Shown one piece after another: positions 26,005-34,750 of a stretch of 64,000 bases of DNA (positions within the stretch are counted from its first letter, which is position 1; every line of letters begins with the position of its first letter). The translations under genes were made by a program, and so were the position numbers. Source of the stretch: Paranoxybacillus sp035645275 (GTDB taxonomy: Bacteria > Bacillota > Bacilli > Bacillales > Anoxybacillaceae); contig DASQMX010000005.1 of assembly GCA_035645275.1 (NCBI GenBank), positions 62,001-126,000 on the forward strand, written 5' to 3'. The notes beneath the pieces were generated by a model that saw only the letters and a program-made list of their open reading frames with translations, searched no databases and was not told where the DNA came from.

Positions 26005-26028
26005 TGAAAAAGTTTAGAAAGGAAATTT

Positions 26029-26058
26029 ATGAAAATAAAAAAGCCGCTTTCATCTTAA
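26029..26058 (+). CDS. Possible leader peptide MKIKKPLSS
   Basis: A nine-codon frame (MKIKKPLSS) with GAAAGGAAA just upstream of its ATG, inside the long leader of the amino acid permease. It may be a regulatory leader peptide. No terminator/antiterminator pair was found, so the call is tentative. Confidence 0.25.
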   Translation: MKIKKPLSS

Positions 26059-26161
26059 CAGCCTTTGGTCATTATCTTACCTATTTTTCTAAAATTTTAT
26101 AACACTATCATTATTTGTAACAAACCATCATTTAATATTTTGACAGAAGGGCAGGAGCAAC

Positions 26162-27553
26162 ATGGAAAAAAATCATCAAGATTTAAAGAAAGGGTTATTA
26201 CCTAGGCACGTCCAATTTATTGCTCTAGCAGGCATGATTGGAACGGGTATTTTTAAAGGAAGTTCAGATACGTTAAATATAGCGGGGCCAAGTGTCGTTT
26301 TTGCTTACTTATTAGGAGGCCTATTATTATTTATTGTGATGACGGCATTGGCTGAGATGGCCATTGTTTATCCCCACTTAAACGTTCAGCATCTTGTATA
26401 TAAAGCTTTTGGCTTTCATATATCCTTTATCGTAGGATGGCTTTATTGGATCAATTGGATTATTGTCACCATTGTCGAAATTTTAGCAGCAGGAAGCTTT
26501 CTAAAATATTGGTTTTCATCGGTACCGTTATGGCTTTTAAGTTTCCTTTGTACCGTCTTGATTGTCGGAATTAACTTGTTTCAAGTGAAGTACTATGGGG
26601 AGATTGAGTTTTGGTTCGCGGGAATTAAAATTATCGCATTAACCGCTTTTATTATTCTAGGTTTTTGTATTTTATCAGGAATCATTCCAAGCAATATTAA
26701 TGATCCTTTGTCTAACTACACGGAACATGGCGGGTTCTTTCCTCATGGGATTGGAGGAATGTTAAGTGCCTTTTTAGTCGTCATGTTTTCCTATGGCGGG
26801 GCAGAGTTAATTGGTGTCGCTGTTACTGAAACAAAAGATGCCGAGAAGGTATTGCCAAAAGTCATTAAAGGCACCATGTGGAGAGTTATTCTCTTTTATA
26901 TTCTTCCTATTCTTATTATTTGCGGTTTAATGCCGTGGAATAAAGTTACGGGGGAAGAAAGTCCATTTGTTCAGGTATTCAGTATCACAGGGCTACCTGG
27001 AGCCGCTCATATCATGAATTTTGTTCTTATAACAGCCGTTTTGTCAGCGGCAAACTCTGGGATATACGCAACTTCGAGAACGTTATATTCAATGGCTCAA
27101 AGCGGTGAGGCTCCAAAAAGGTTTTTAAAGATTTCTAAACAAGGAATACCTATAAACTGTATTATAATAACCGCAATATGTATATTGTTTGGGGTATTTT
27201 TAGCTTATATGACTCCAGATCAAGTCATCAGCTATTTAATGACCATACCTGGTTTTACGATTCTTTTATTATGGATGAGCATTTGTTTAGCTCAACTAAG
27301 GCTCCGTTCCCATTATAAGGAGAAACCTTTCTTCCAGGTAAAATGGTTCCCATATACAACTATTTTGGCAATCGTATCTTTATTGATAATCTTCATCTCT
27401 TTTATATTTAATAAAAATAATATCATCGGTTCTACCGTTTGCCTTGTCATATTAGTGCTACTTACCGCATTTTCTTTTATAAATAAAAACGAAAGAGAAA
27501 AAAACGGTGAATATAACCAGGAAGAAAAAAAGAGTCTCGTGCAAAATCTCTGA
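26162..27553 (+). CDS. Amino acid permease (APC superfamily)
   Basis: A 463-aa, roughly 12-helix membrane protein. LPRHVQFIALAGMIGTGIFK is the TM1 substrate-binding motif of amino acid permeases, with MFSYGGAELIGVAVTETKDA and ANSGIYATSRTLYSMAQSGE in TM6 and TM8 regions. These are standard for proton-coupled AAT-type permeases. The substrate cannot be told. The C-terminus is a charged cytoplasmic tail. The ATG follows GCAGGAGC, and the gene is monocistronic, ended by a strong terminator at 27624. Confidence 0.85.
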   Translation: MEKNHQDLKKGLLPRHVQFIALAGMIGTGIFKGSSDTLNIAGPSVVFAYLLGGLLLFIVMTALAEMAIVYPHLNVQHLVYKAFGFHISFIVGWLYWINWIIVTIVEILAAGSFLKYWFSSVPLWLLSFLCTVLIVGINLFQVKYYGEIEFWFAGIKIIALTAFIILGFCILSGIIPSNINDPLSNYTEHGGFFPHGIGGMLSAFLVVMFSYGGAELIGVAVTETKDAEKVLPKVIKGTMWRVILFYILPILIICGLMPWNKVTGEESPFVQVFSITGLPGAAHIMNFVLITAVLSAANSGIYATSRTLYSMAQSGEAPKRFLKISKQGIPINCIIITAICILFGVFLAYMTPDQVISYLMTIPGFTILLLWMSICLAQLRLRSHYKEKPFFQVKWFPYTTILAIVSLLIIFISFIFNKNNIIGSTVCLVILVLLTAFSFINKNEREKNGEYNQEEKKSLVQNL

Positions 27554-27623
27554 AATTTGGACATTGGCAAACGTCGGTTGTATCTCTAGAAAACGGCACC
27601 ATTCCCAGTTTGGTGATATCTTG

Positions 27624-27657
27624 AAAACCTCGGATTCAATAGAATCCGAGGTTTTTT
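27624..27657 (+). terminator. Amino acid permease terminator
   Basis: AAAACCTCGGATTC and GAATCCGAGGTTTT form a 14-bp perfect stem with a 4-nt loop followed by TT. Confidence 0.88.
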
Positions 27658-27670
27658 AATTGCAGATTCG

Positions 27671-27783
27671 TTATCTTTGTAGTTCAGGATACTGCCAAAT
27701 TCCAGAAGCTCTATCACGGTAGATCACAAGCGTTTCAGCTTTAGATACTTTATGTGCTTTCTCTATAGATGGATCACACTGAT
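27671..27783 (-). pseudogene. C-terminal fragment of an unknown gene
   Basis: After the GH18 gene stop, the minus strand reads KAHKVSKAETLVIYRDRASG then IWQYPELQR and stop (TAA at 27671). It has protein-like composition but no start codon, so it is a relic or a frameshifted tail. The family was not recognised. Confidence 0.3.
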
Positions 27784-29196
27784 TTATAAAATCTTACGAA
27801 TTTGAAAATTATCTTCAAGTAATAGCCAATTTTGTGGGTATGGGTAACCAAGGACCCAATAGCTAATTCCGCGTAGACCGTAATCTTTCACCGTATCAAA
27901 TTTGGCCTGGGCGCTGCGTGCATCTTCAAACCAGACTTCATGCGTACGACCTTGACTATCGACATACCGGTAAAACGGCGATTCCGCTGTCCGATCATAT
28001 TGAATAGTCGCCCCATAGCGAATCGCGCGTTCAACCGCTTCCTGCGGACTAAATGTTTCAGCCTCTTGTCCCTGTACATGCGGAAGGAGCCAGTCGCGGG
28101 CGTACACTTGGAAACCCATAAAAATTTTGCTTCTCGGTATGACCGTTACAGCGTAATCAAGAACGCGTCTGATTTGATTAAGCGGCGAAATCGCCTGAGG
28201 AGGTCCTAATCTATATCCCCATTCATACGTCATTAAAATCACGAAGTCGACAATTCTTCCATGTGCAGGATAATCATGTGCTTCATATAAAAGCCCTTTT
28301 TGTTCGCCACTGAATTTTGGGGCAACAGATGTTGATACAAAATATCCTGCCGGATGAAGCCTGTCAACGGCACGCTGCAGAAATTGATTATACAACTCGC
28401 GATCAGCCGGATAGACGTTTTCAAAATCAATGTTTAACCCTCGATATCCTTTTTCTTTCATTGTATTGACAACATTGGTTAACAATCGATCTTGGAGATT
28501 AGCACTTGAAAGGACTGTTCGTGCTAACCGTGATCCGGGATCTTTGTACGTAAAATTGGTGATACACATCATTGGAACAACTTTCTCTGCTATGGCAGCT
28601 TGAATGATCGCGTTGTCATTAATCGATTCTAGTCCACCATCTTCCCTTATAATGTAGGCAAAAGGGGACGCGTAAGTTAAATGCCGGCCTACTTCCCGGA
28701 CTAGACGAGCCCCTTCTTCCCCCATATCGATTGTAAAGGCGTTTACCTCAATGGCTGGTTTGTAAAAAGGGATCGTTAAAATCGTTCCAGGATAAATGAG
28801 ATTCGGATTTGTAATTTGATTTGCTCGAATGATTTCTTGAACCGTGGTGCCATAGCGCTGAGCAATTTGCCATAACGTTTCCCCACGTTGAACCGTATGG
28901 GTTCTTGCAGGAATCACTAAAACGGTTCCAGGATAAATCAGGGAAGGGTCACTGATTCGATTTGCCTGAACGATAGCTTCAACCGATGTTCCATACCGCC
29001 TGGCGATCATCGATAATGTCTCTCCTGAACGGACAGTATGATATTTGAAAGGGGTTGGAATGACTAGCGCTTGGCCAACGACCAAACGATTGGGATCTGT
29101 CAACTGGTTTGCAGTTACAATCTGATTAATGGTAACGCCGTAACGCTGTGCAATCAACCATAAGTTTTCCCCTCTTTGAACCACATGGATTTGCAT
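27784..29196 (-). CDS. LysM / glycoside hydrolase family 18 spore cell-wall enzyme (YaaH/SleL-type)
   Basis: A 470-aa protein with three LysM peptidoglycan-binding repeats (about 3-47, 50-94 and 97-141; GETLSMIARRYGTSVEAIV and similar). A GH18 barrel follows (about 150-460) with catalytic GLNIDFENV, whose Glu matches the DxDxE acid. This architecture is that of YaaH and SleL, which cut N-acetylglucosamine bonds in spore cortex during germination. There is no N-terminal signal, as usual for this group. The ATG at 29196 is preferred over 29202 because AGGGAG is then 8 nt away. It supports a spore-forming host. Confidence 0.88.
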   Translation of the reverse strand: MQIHVVQRGENLWLIAQRYGVTINQIVTANQLTDPNRLVVGQALVIPTPFKYHTVRSGETLSMIARRYGTSVEAIVQANRISDPSLIYPGTVLVIPARTHTVQRGETLWQIAQRYGTTVQEIIRANQITNPNLIYPGTILTIPFYKPAIEVNAFTIDMGEEGARLVREVGRHLTYASPFAYIIREDGGLESINDNAIIQAAIAEKVVPMMCITNFTYKDPGSRLARTVLSSANLQDRLLTNVVNTMKEKGYRGLNIDFENVYPADRELYNQFLQRAVDRLHPAGYFVSTSVAPKFSGEQKGLLYEAHDYPAHGRIVDFVILMTYEWGYRLGPPQAISPLNQIRRVLDYAVTVIPRSKIFMGFQVYARDWLLPHVQGQEAETFSPQEAVERAIRYGATIQYDRTAESPFYRYVDSQGRTHEVWFEDARSAQAKFDTVKDYGLRGISYWVLGYPYPQNWLLLEDNFQIRKIL

Positions 29197-29303
29197 CCGC
29201 ATCTCTCCCTAACAAATCATTTGATCTATATCTACTATATTCCTTTCATGTGCTTTTATTAGTAACAAAACCCAACACAACGTCTAACGAAATTCAAACA
29301 TAA

Positions 29304-29408
29304 ATGATGTCCAGCAAAGATAATGAAGAATGTTCAATTTGCAAGGGAATTGTTATCGATGAAGGCAAAAGAACTTCAAGAGAAAAGAAAAAACAGAAGG
29401 ACAAATAG
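29304..29408 (+). CDS. Possible 34-aa CxxC peptide
   Basis: ATG at 29304 opens a 34-codon frame, MMSSKDNEECSICKGIVIDE and a Lys/Arg-rich tail. A single CxxC (ECSICKG) resembles half of a small zinc ribbon. A hairpin with TTTTTT overlaps its end (29395-29420), which supports transcription, but no ribosome binding site is visible, so it may be a fragment. Confidence 0.3.
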   Translation: MMSSKDNEECSICKGIVIDEGKRTSREKKKQKDK

Positions 29409-29433
29409 AGACGTCCTTCTGAGCGATTTTTTG
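29395..29433 (+). terminator. Terminator after the CxxC peptide frame
   Basis: AGAAGGAC and GTCCTTCT pair around a 10-nt loop, with GATTTTTT 10 nt further on. The remainder of the gap to 29530 has TTTATTTTGTGACGC twice in tandem (29482-29512) and nothing else seen. Confidence 0.5.
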
Positions 29434-29529
29434 GAAAAATGAATCGGCCTTGTCAATTCGTTTTGTATCTATTCATAACAGATTTATTTTGTGACGCTTT
29501 TATTTTGTGACGCTTCCGCCCAATAACGT

Positions 29530-29567
29530 AAAAAGAGCTGATACTTACTCGCACCAGCTCCTTTTTG
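29530..29567 (-). terminator. Terminator of the metallophosphoesterase gene
   Basis: AAAAAGAGCTG and CAGCTCCTTTTT pair with one bulge, with A/T runs on both sides. It lies 16 nt after the stop of the minus-strand phosphoesterase gene. Confidence 0.7.
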
Positions 29568-29582
29568 CGTGAAATGATTTCA

Positions 29583-30914
29583 TTATTCCGCCTTTGTTTT
29601 GGCTTCAATGATTAAGCTATTTTCACTTTCGTTTCCAAATGCGTCTAGTGCCGTAACCTCGATTACATATGTTGTACCAGGTTTTAAGCCTAAAACTGGC
29701 AGTGTTAACAGATTGGGTACGGGATCATTATAAAATTCGGAGAAAGCCTTATATTCTTTCACCGTTTCACCCGTTTCTTTTTCCTTAGCGGTTACTTTAT
29801 AAGAATGGAGCAGTAAATTGTCGACAGCTTGCGTAAACATAATTTCAAGACTCCTTGCTGTTGTCTTTTCCTCTACTACTGAAATACTTGCATCCTTCGG
29901 AAAAAAAGGTTTGATTGAATCTTTTGTTTCTGTATAGTCAAATTGATTAGCCTTCACTGGTAATTGGATCTGCCACGGTTTGCCTGTCCAATCGTTTTTG
30001 TGGAAATCGCGGCGCTTGATAACGACTTTGTTTTTATAAACCTCGACGATGAGGCCCTGACTGATGTTTTGGTGGCCGGGAGGAAGTTCTCCTTGAAGAT
30101 AGCCAGCCCCTGTCCATATATAACTTACAGAAGAAGTTCCAACTGACGAGAAATCTTTTTGATGGATGGTTCTGGGGTCATCTAACGGGTAATGTGTATG
30201 GCCGGAAAAATGAATCACTTGCGGATATTCTTTTAACGTATTGTAAAGAAGCTCTCTGTTTATTTCAGTACTCCACTCACTGCCAAACACGGTATTTTTG
30301 ATTGGGTGATGTTGAAAAACAAATATCGGTTTTTTCGGGTCATCCTTCTCGGCTTGTTCTAACTGCTCACCAAGCCATTGAATTTGTTCTTTGGAATAAT
30401 AGCCTTCTGTTAATCCATTCTCCGGACCAAGGATGATGAAATGGTAACCTTTGATGACCTTATGATCATAAATGGATTTCATTCCTGTTTCAGTTAGAAA
30501 CCTTTTTTGAGCGTCTGCTTCGGATAATCCGTTCCGGTATTCATGATTTCCGATGGTGAACAGGGAAACAGCTTTGAGTTGTTTTTTCACATCATAAAGA
30601 GAAAAGAAACGGTCATATTCTTCCTGTAACCCGTTGTCCGTTAAATCACCTACGACCACAACAGCATCTTGTTTTGGGGCTTGCTCATTTAACTGCTCTA
30701 GCGCATCCTGAAACTTCTGCATATCAATTGTCCCGCTTTTCTTGATATGTACATCACTAATAACAGGAAACACCAGTTCCGGTTCCTTTCCGTGTCTGCT
30801 TTTACCGTTCTTTTCCTCAGCTTGTCCATTCCACGAGAAATCACCTACAACAAAACTAATTACAACGAGAGCTAACCAGCATCCTTTCAGTTTTCCCAGG
30901 AATTTCCTTGCCAT
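29583..30914 (-). CDS. Secreted calcineurin-like metallophosphoesterase
   Basis: A 443-aa protein with an N-terminal signal peptide (basic, then LALVVISFVVG, about residues 1-31). The binuclear metal phosphoesterase domain (about 45-300) has all motifs: SDVH, VVGDLTDNG, IGNHE, FQHHP and FSGHTHYP. The C-terminal 100 residues look like a fibronectin-type or Ig-like domain (LKPGTTYVIEVTALDAFGNE). It probably hydrolyses a phosphoester outside the cell. GGGAGGA precedes the ATG. The gene is monocistronic. The substrate is unknown. Confidence 0.82.
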   Translation of the reverse strand: MARKFLGKLKGCWLALVVISFVVGDFSWNGQAEEKNGKSRHGKEPELVFPVISDVHIKKSGTIDMQKFQDALEQLNEQAPKQDAVVVVGDLTDNGLQEEYDRFFSLYDVKKQLKAVSLFTIGNHEYRNGLSEADAQKRFLTETGMKSIYDHKVIKGYHFIILGPENGLTEGYYSKEQIQWLGEQLEQAEKDDPKKPIFVFQHHPIKNTVFGSEWSTEINRELLYNTLKEYPQVIHFSGHTHYPLDDPRTIHQKDFSSVGTSSVSYIWTGAGYLQGELPPGHQNISQGLIVEVYKNKVVIKRRDFHKNDWTGKPWQIQLPVKANQFDYTETKDSIKPFFPKDASISVVEEKTTARSLEIMFTQAVDNLLLHSYKVTAKEKETGETVKEYKAFSEFYNDPVPNLLTLPVLGLKPGTTYVIEVTALDAFGNESENSLIIEAKTKAE

Positions 30915-31404
30915 AAAAAGTCCTCCCGTTGGCTAGATTCTCCATAATCGTAACGATTGTATTTGAAGAGAATTGGATTTTTTAAATTTGTCATTTTCCC
31001 TTAAAACAAGGAAATAGCCCTGCGATAAAAAATACCTGTCACTCGCCAAATTTCTTCAATCTATTCGACAGGTTGTGGGTGATGATCATGTGGTATCGGC
31101 TGCTTTTCAGTACTTTCTCTTACTTAGTCTATAAATTGTTGTTCATTTATTTTACGTAATTTTCGAATATCTAATCGAATAAATATTTCTTTCGTAAATT
31201 GCTTGACAAACTTCTATATCCAAGTAGTCCTTTAACAACAGAAGAACATAGGTGTAAAATTAATAAAATAAACTTTTATCATCAATAATTTGAAGAATTA
31301 AAAATTTTTTAACATGTTCACCGAGAAGTCTCCCACCTCTAAACAACGGTAGGTGGGAGAGGCTCATTAAATAATCGAAGAACAGTGAAAAATACCTATC
31401 CCTG
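30915..31404. other. Intergenic, no gene recognised
   Basis: A/T-rich sequence upstream of the phosphoesterase gene. The only organised feature is the dispersed hairpin element at 31301-31376. No convincing open frame with a ribosome binding site was seen. Confidence 0.5.
31301..31376 (+). repeat. Dispersed hairpin element
   Basis: TTTAACATGTTCACCG leads into GAAGTCTCCCACCTCTAAAC, and AGGTGGGAG then closes a perfect 9-bp stem (31330-31338 with 31351-31359). The whole 70-bp unit recurs almost unchanged at 52852-52925 and, diverged and reversed, at 11256-11306. It looks like the hairpin end of an insertion sequence of the IS200/IS605 type or a derived small element, but no transposase is attached. 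Confidence 0.55.
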
Positions 31405-31746
31405 CTACTCCAATTCATTATATTTCTTTTTCGATCCAAAAGATTTCTCAATTGGGTACTTTTGTTCATTTTTCTTCATTTTATCCATAATGGCTTCCTC
31501 TAAATCAATCCCTAATTCATGAGCAAGCAAAAGGGCATAAATCACTACATCTGCGAGTTCGTCCTTCATATTTTCAAAATTATCTCGAACGGCTTCTTCG
31601 CTGCTTTTCCATTGAAAATTTTCTAGCAATTCTCCTGCTTCTAAACTTAATGAAATCGCTAAATCCTTTAGCGTATGAAACTGTTTCCAATTACGAGCAT
31701 CACGAAATTCAATGATTTTTTGCTGTAAGTGTTTCAATGTAGTCAC
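31405..31746 (-). CDS. MazG-like nucleotide pyrophosphohydrolase
   Basis: A 113-aa all-alpha NTP pyrophosphatase. The Mg2+-binding ExxE and ExxD signature is visible as EAGELLENFQW and DELADVVIYALLLAHELG, as in MazG-like/RS21-C6 (dCTP pyrophosphatase) proteins. Such enzymes clean abnormal nucleotides from the pool in the cytoplasm. The gene stands alone on the minus strand, just after a dispersed hairpin element. The length is normal for the single-domain group. Confidence 0.85.
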   Translation of the reverse strand: MTTLKHLQQKIIEFRDARNWKQFHTLKDLAISLSLEAGELLENFQWKSSEEAVRDNFENMKDELADVVIYALLLAHELGIDLEEAIMDKMKKNEQKYPIEKSFGSKKKYNELE

Positions 31747-32164
31747 CTCTGAACTTTTATCAAAAATTTAATCGTGTTACAAAATCATCGCAACTTTCAC
31801 AAGATAGGTGAAATGATCACAAATATGATCTCCCTCATTTTAACGAACAACAAATAAAAAAATGTAGGGATATGTTGAAAAAAGCACTAAAAATATCGTA
31901 CTGGTAAATCACTTGGATCTCAACATTGATTCGTTCGTTGCTGTCTGTAAACACGAGCACTGCTTTTTCTTGTTTTAAAAACTTTTGAAGGTTTTCTTAA
32001 TCAATAACAAGATTCGTGTAACTTAGCTCCCATTTTTTTAATTCCTCATAATTCCGTTACCTGAAGATTCGACTTGAATTCGAAAACGCGTTTCTTCCTT
32101 CTATTGTTACCTCTTATATTTTAGTTGGTTTCGACAAAAAATCTTGTCGAATCATGTTGCGAAA
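31747..32164 (-). pseudogene. Decayed hypothetical gene
   Basis: On the minus strand the stretch 32090-31835 has scattered coding-like pieces: ETRFRIQVESSGN, then in another frame NYEELKKWELSYTNLVID, an in-frame stop, and ENLQKFLKQEKAVLVFTDSN leading to RINVEIQVIYQYD. At least one frameshift and one stop separate them, and no family was recognised. The rest of the gap has no clear signal. Confidence 0.35.
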
Positions 32165-32197
32165 AAACAAAAAAAACAGAAGCACAAACGGCTTCTA
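32165..32197 (-). terminator. Terminator downstream of the BenE operon
   Basis: On the minus strand AGAAGC, a 7-nt loop and GCTTCT are followed by GTTTTTTTTG and a further T-run. It lies about 365 nt past the BenE gene stop and is the first strong terminator after that operon. The stretch 32198-32561 shows no gene. Confidence 0.65.
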
Positions 32198-32561
32198 TAG
32201 TATGCAACATACTATCTACTGATTCAAACTCGCAACTTAAACTATCTTGATGTTTTATCCCCTTCTCCCTTAGCCTGAATTCAAACCATTGACGTGTTTG
32301 TCAAGAGCGATGGCAGCGCCTGTTCATCCATAATTCAGTTAGACCGCTGTCTTCAAAATTGAATTTTCATAGAATTTTTGGCACTCCTCTCTGTATTTTA
32401 ATACCATAAATTTTTTGAAAACGCTTACTATTTTAAGTTTAAGAAGATTGTTTCCCCTGATTTTTGGAAATGATACTTTTTGTGAAATATTGCAGTATAA
32501 AAAAGAATTCTTTACAGTAGACTGAAACACCAACTCATATTGAGATGTTACAAAACAACCT

Positions 32562-33827
32562 TTAAGAAGTTTCTGAAATAGCTTGAGCCATTTTTTCTGA
32601 TAACTCATGCTGTTTGTCATTTTTGTTTCTAAAATGATCGGGTTCAATTAGCAGTGAAACGATTACACCACCGATAAGCGCCCAAAATGGTGAGCTGATA
32701 TTAAAGAAACTAACACCGGACATACCAGTCACTAAAGCGAAAAACGCACCGATTTGAAACTTAATATCTGAAAAAGCAGCCTGAAGTGAGTTAACTAAAA
32801 CACTGATCATCGCAAGTCCTGCAATGGTACCAACGAGTACTGATGGGAGCGCAGTAACAAACGGTACGACAATACCGGCAAGCAATCCAAACAAACTAAA
32901 CAAGATACCGTTTACCACAACAGCTGCATAGCGTCCGTCCTTATTTTTACCAGCTTCATCTGATGCACAGATTGCAGTCATCGGACCTGCAATATTTGCG
33001 TTATGCCCACCAAAGAAAGAGGTCACTATTCCACCGATTCCGCTTAATATAGTCATAATATTGACTGGCGGCTTATAGCCTTGAGCCATTAATACTCCGG
33101 TTGCTTGGGCATTTTCAGCACCAATAACTAGCAGAGCAAGAGGAAGGGAAACGGATATAATCGCATCAAGGCTGAATGAAGGTATAATAATATGTGGGAT
33201 AATAAAGCTACTTTCTGTATCTTGAAATTGGAATTGATTCATAATGACTACTAGTATGACAGAGGCAAAGAAAGAGGTTAAAATAGGTGGAATGACTTTA
33301 ATAAACCGCACCGAAAACAGGTAAACAAGTACTGCTGTGCCTGCAATAAACGGAGCTTGCTCAATTGACGTAATCATCCCCGTTCCGAACCGGATCATTG
33401 CACCGACAATCATGCCCATTACGATCGGAACTGGTATCCAGTTCATAATTCTTCCGATTGTTTTGGTAATACCGAGTATAAAAACAATGACACCAGCCAT
33501 AAAATAAGCACCTGCAATTTCATTCAGCGAAAATTGTGTCAATGCCCCCGCAACAAGTACTGCACCTGGAATGGAGTAAGCTCCTGCAATCGGCTGACGG
33601 TATTTTAAAGCCAAATAAATCCCCAACAATCCGCCGAAGAAATAAACTGCGAAAAGCCACGAGATGGTCTGCTCATGTGTCAGTCCACCATCTGCAGCCC
33701 CACCGATAATAATAAGAGCAGGACCAGTACATCCAAAAATGGCAGCAATTGTCCCCGTACTAATCGTATTGATGTTTAAATATTTAGGAAACTCCTTTAA
33801 TCCAGTTGTGATTTTATTAATACCCAA
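32562..33827 (-). CDS. BenE-family (benzoate/H+ symporter-like) transporter
   Basis: A 421-aa polytopic membrane protein of the BenE/YdcO family: AIFGCTGPALIIIGGAADGG near the N-terminus, then SIPGAVLVAGAL and GGHNANIAGPMTAICASDEA. BenE relatives import benzoate and similar aromatic acids. TTG 33827 is chosen because AGGAGGG ends 6 nt before it; the open frame upstream lacks a good site. It is the last gene of the ten-gene cluster, after a hairpin, and its presence suggests the cluster's substrate is an aromatic or alicyclic carboxylate. Confidence 0.85.
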   Translation of the reverse strand: MGINKITTGLKEFPKYLNINTISTGTIAAIFGCTGPALIIIGGAADGGLTHEQTISWLFAVYFFGGLLGIYLALKYRQPIAGAYSIPGAVLVAGALTQFSLNEIAGAYFMAGVIVFILGITKTIGRIMNWIPVPIVMGMIVGAMIRFGTGMITSIEQAPFIAGTAVLVYLFSVRFIKVIPPILTSFFASVILVVIMNQFQFQDTESSFIIPHIIIPSFSLDAIISVSLPLALLVIGAENAQATGVLMAQGYKPPVNIMTILSGIGGIVTSFFGGHNANIAGPMTAICASDEAGKNKDGRYAAVVVNGILFSLFGLLAGIVVPFVTALPSVLVGTIAGLAMISVLVNSLQAAFSDIKFQIGAFFALVTGMSGVSFFNISSPFWALIGGVIVSLLIEPDHFRNKNDKQHELSEKMAQAISETS

Positions 33828-33882
33828 ATTATTCCCTCCTTTTTTATTAAATAAGTTTTCAAGTAAATATAAATTTTTAAAC

Positions 33883-33908
33883 GCTCCCACGACGACTGTC
33901 GTGGGAGC
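33883..33908 (-). terminator. Intercistronic hairpin before the BenE gene
   Basis: GCTCCCACGAC and GTCGTGGGAGC form a perfect 11-bp stem with a 4-nt loop between the crotonase and BenE genes. The T-run is poor, so partial read-through or mRNA processing is likely. Confidence 0.55.
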
Positions 33909-33935
33909 AGTGCTGTAATAAAAAATATGATTATT

Positions 33936-34727
33936 TTATTTTCCTGTGAAATTTGGTTTTCTTTTTTCCACGAATGCTGCTACTCCTTCCTTAAAATCCT
34001 CCGTTGTACGGAGCAAACCATATGCTTTTCCTTCCATTTCAAGACCTGCACTAAGAGGCGTTTCATAGGCTGCATTCAGTACTTGTTTACATACTTTTAG
34101 TGCAAGTGGTGAAAACTTTATAAGTTCATCTACAAGCGCATTGACTTCATTTTCAAGCTCTGCTTTTGGAACCACTTTTGTGATAAGCCCCCATTGATAT
34201 GCTTCATCAGCTGGTATTCTTCTTGCTCTCATAATCATGTCTTTCGCGCGGGTTAATCCAGCTATTTTTGCTATCCTCTGTGTTCCGCCACTTCCTGGAA
34301 TCATACCAAGATTCATCTCTGGCAGCGCTAGGAGTGTATCATCAGCAGCGATACGAAAATCACAAGCCATCGCAATTTCAAGACCAACACCAAATGTATA
34401 ACCCTGTAGTTGGGCGATCACTGGCTTTGGAGAGCGTTCTGGCGCCGCAACATTTACAGCAAGATGTGAAAGCTCTTCTTGATGTACTTCCATAAATTCT
34501 GGAATATTTCCTCCTGCACTAAATGCCTGATCACCTTCTCCTTTAATAATGATGACACGAACATCATCATCTTTGTTTAAATAATCGAAAATTTCCGGAA
34601 ATTGAGAACGTGCGAGCATACTGATATAGTTCATTTTTTCTGGACGGTCGAAAACAATAGTAGCCGTCTTTTTCTCCTGATTTTTTTCCACGCGAATGTG
34701 ATCATATTGTTTTACTGCTTGCATCAT
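33936..34727 (-). CDS. Enoyl-CoA hydratase/isomerase family protein (crotonase)
   Basis: A 263-aa crotonase fold. The first oxyanion-hole segment is FSAGGNIPEF and the second is LQGYTFGVGLEIAMACDFRI. The Glu of LPEMNLGMIPGSGGTQR occupies the catalytic acid position of hydratases. It acts on CoA thioesters, either hydrating a double bond or, in some relatives, opening a ring. It lies 23 nt after the acyl-CoA ligase gene, so its substrate is likely the CoA ester made by that enzyme or a later intermediate. Confidence 0.85.
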   Translation of the reverse strand: MMQAVKQYDHIRVEKNQEKKTATIVFDRPEKMNYISMLARSQFPEIFDYLNKDDDVRVIIIKGEGDQAFSAGGNIPEFMEVHQEELSHLAVNVAAPERSPKPVIAQLQGYTFGVGLEIAMACDFRIAADDTLLALPEMNLGMIPGSGGTQRIAKIAGLTRAKDMIMRARRIPADEAYQWGLITKVVPKAELENEVNALVDELIKFSPLALKVCKQVLNAAYETPLSAGLEMEGKAYGLLRTTEDFKEGVAAFVEKRKPNFTGK

Positions 34728-34750
34728 TGGTTCCCCTTTCTTAATTAAAA

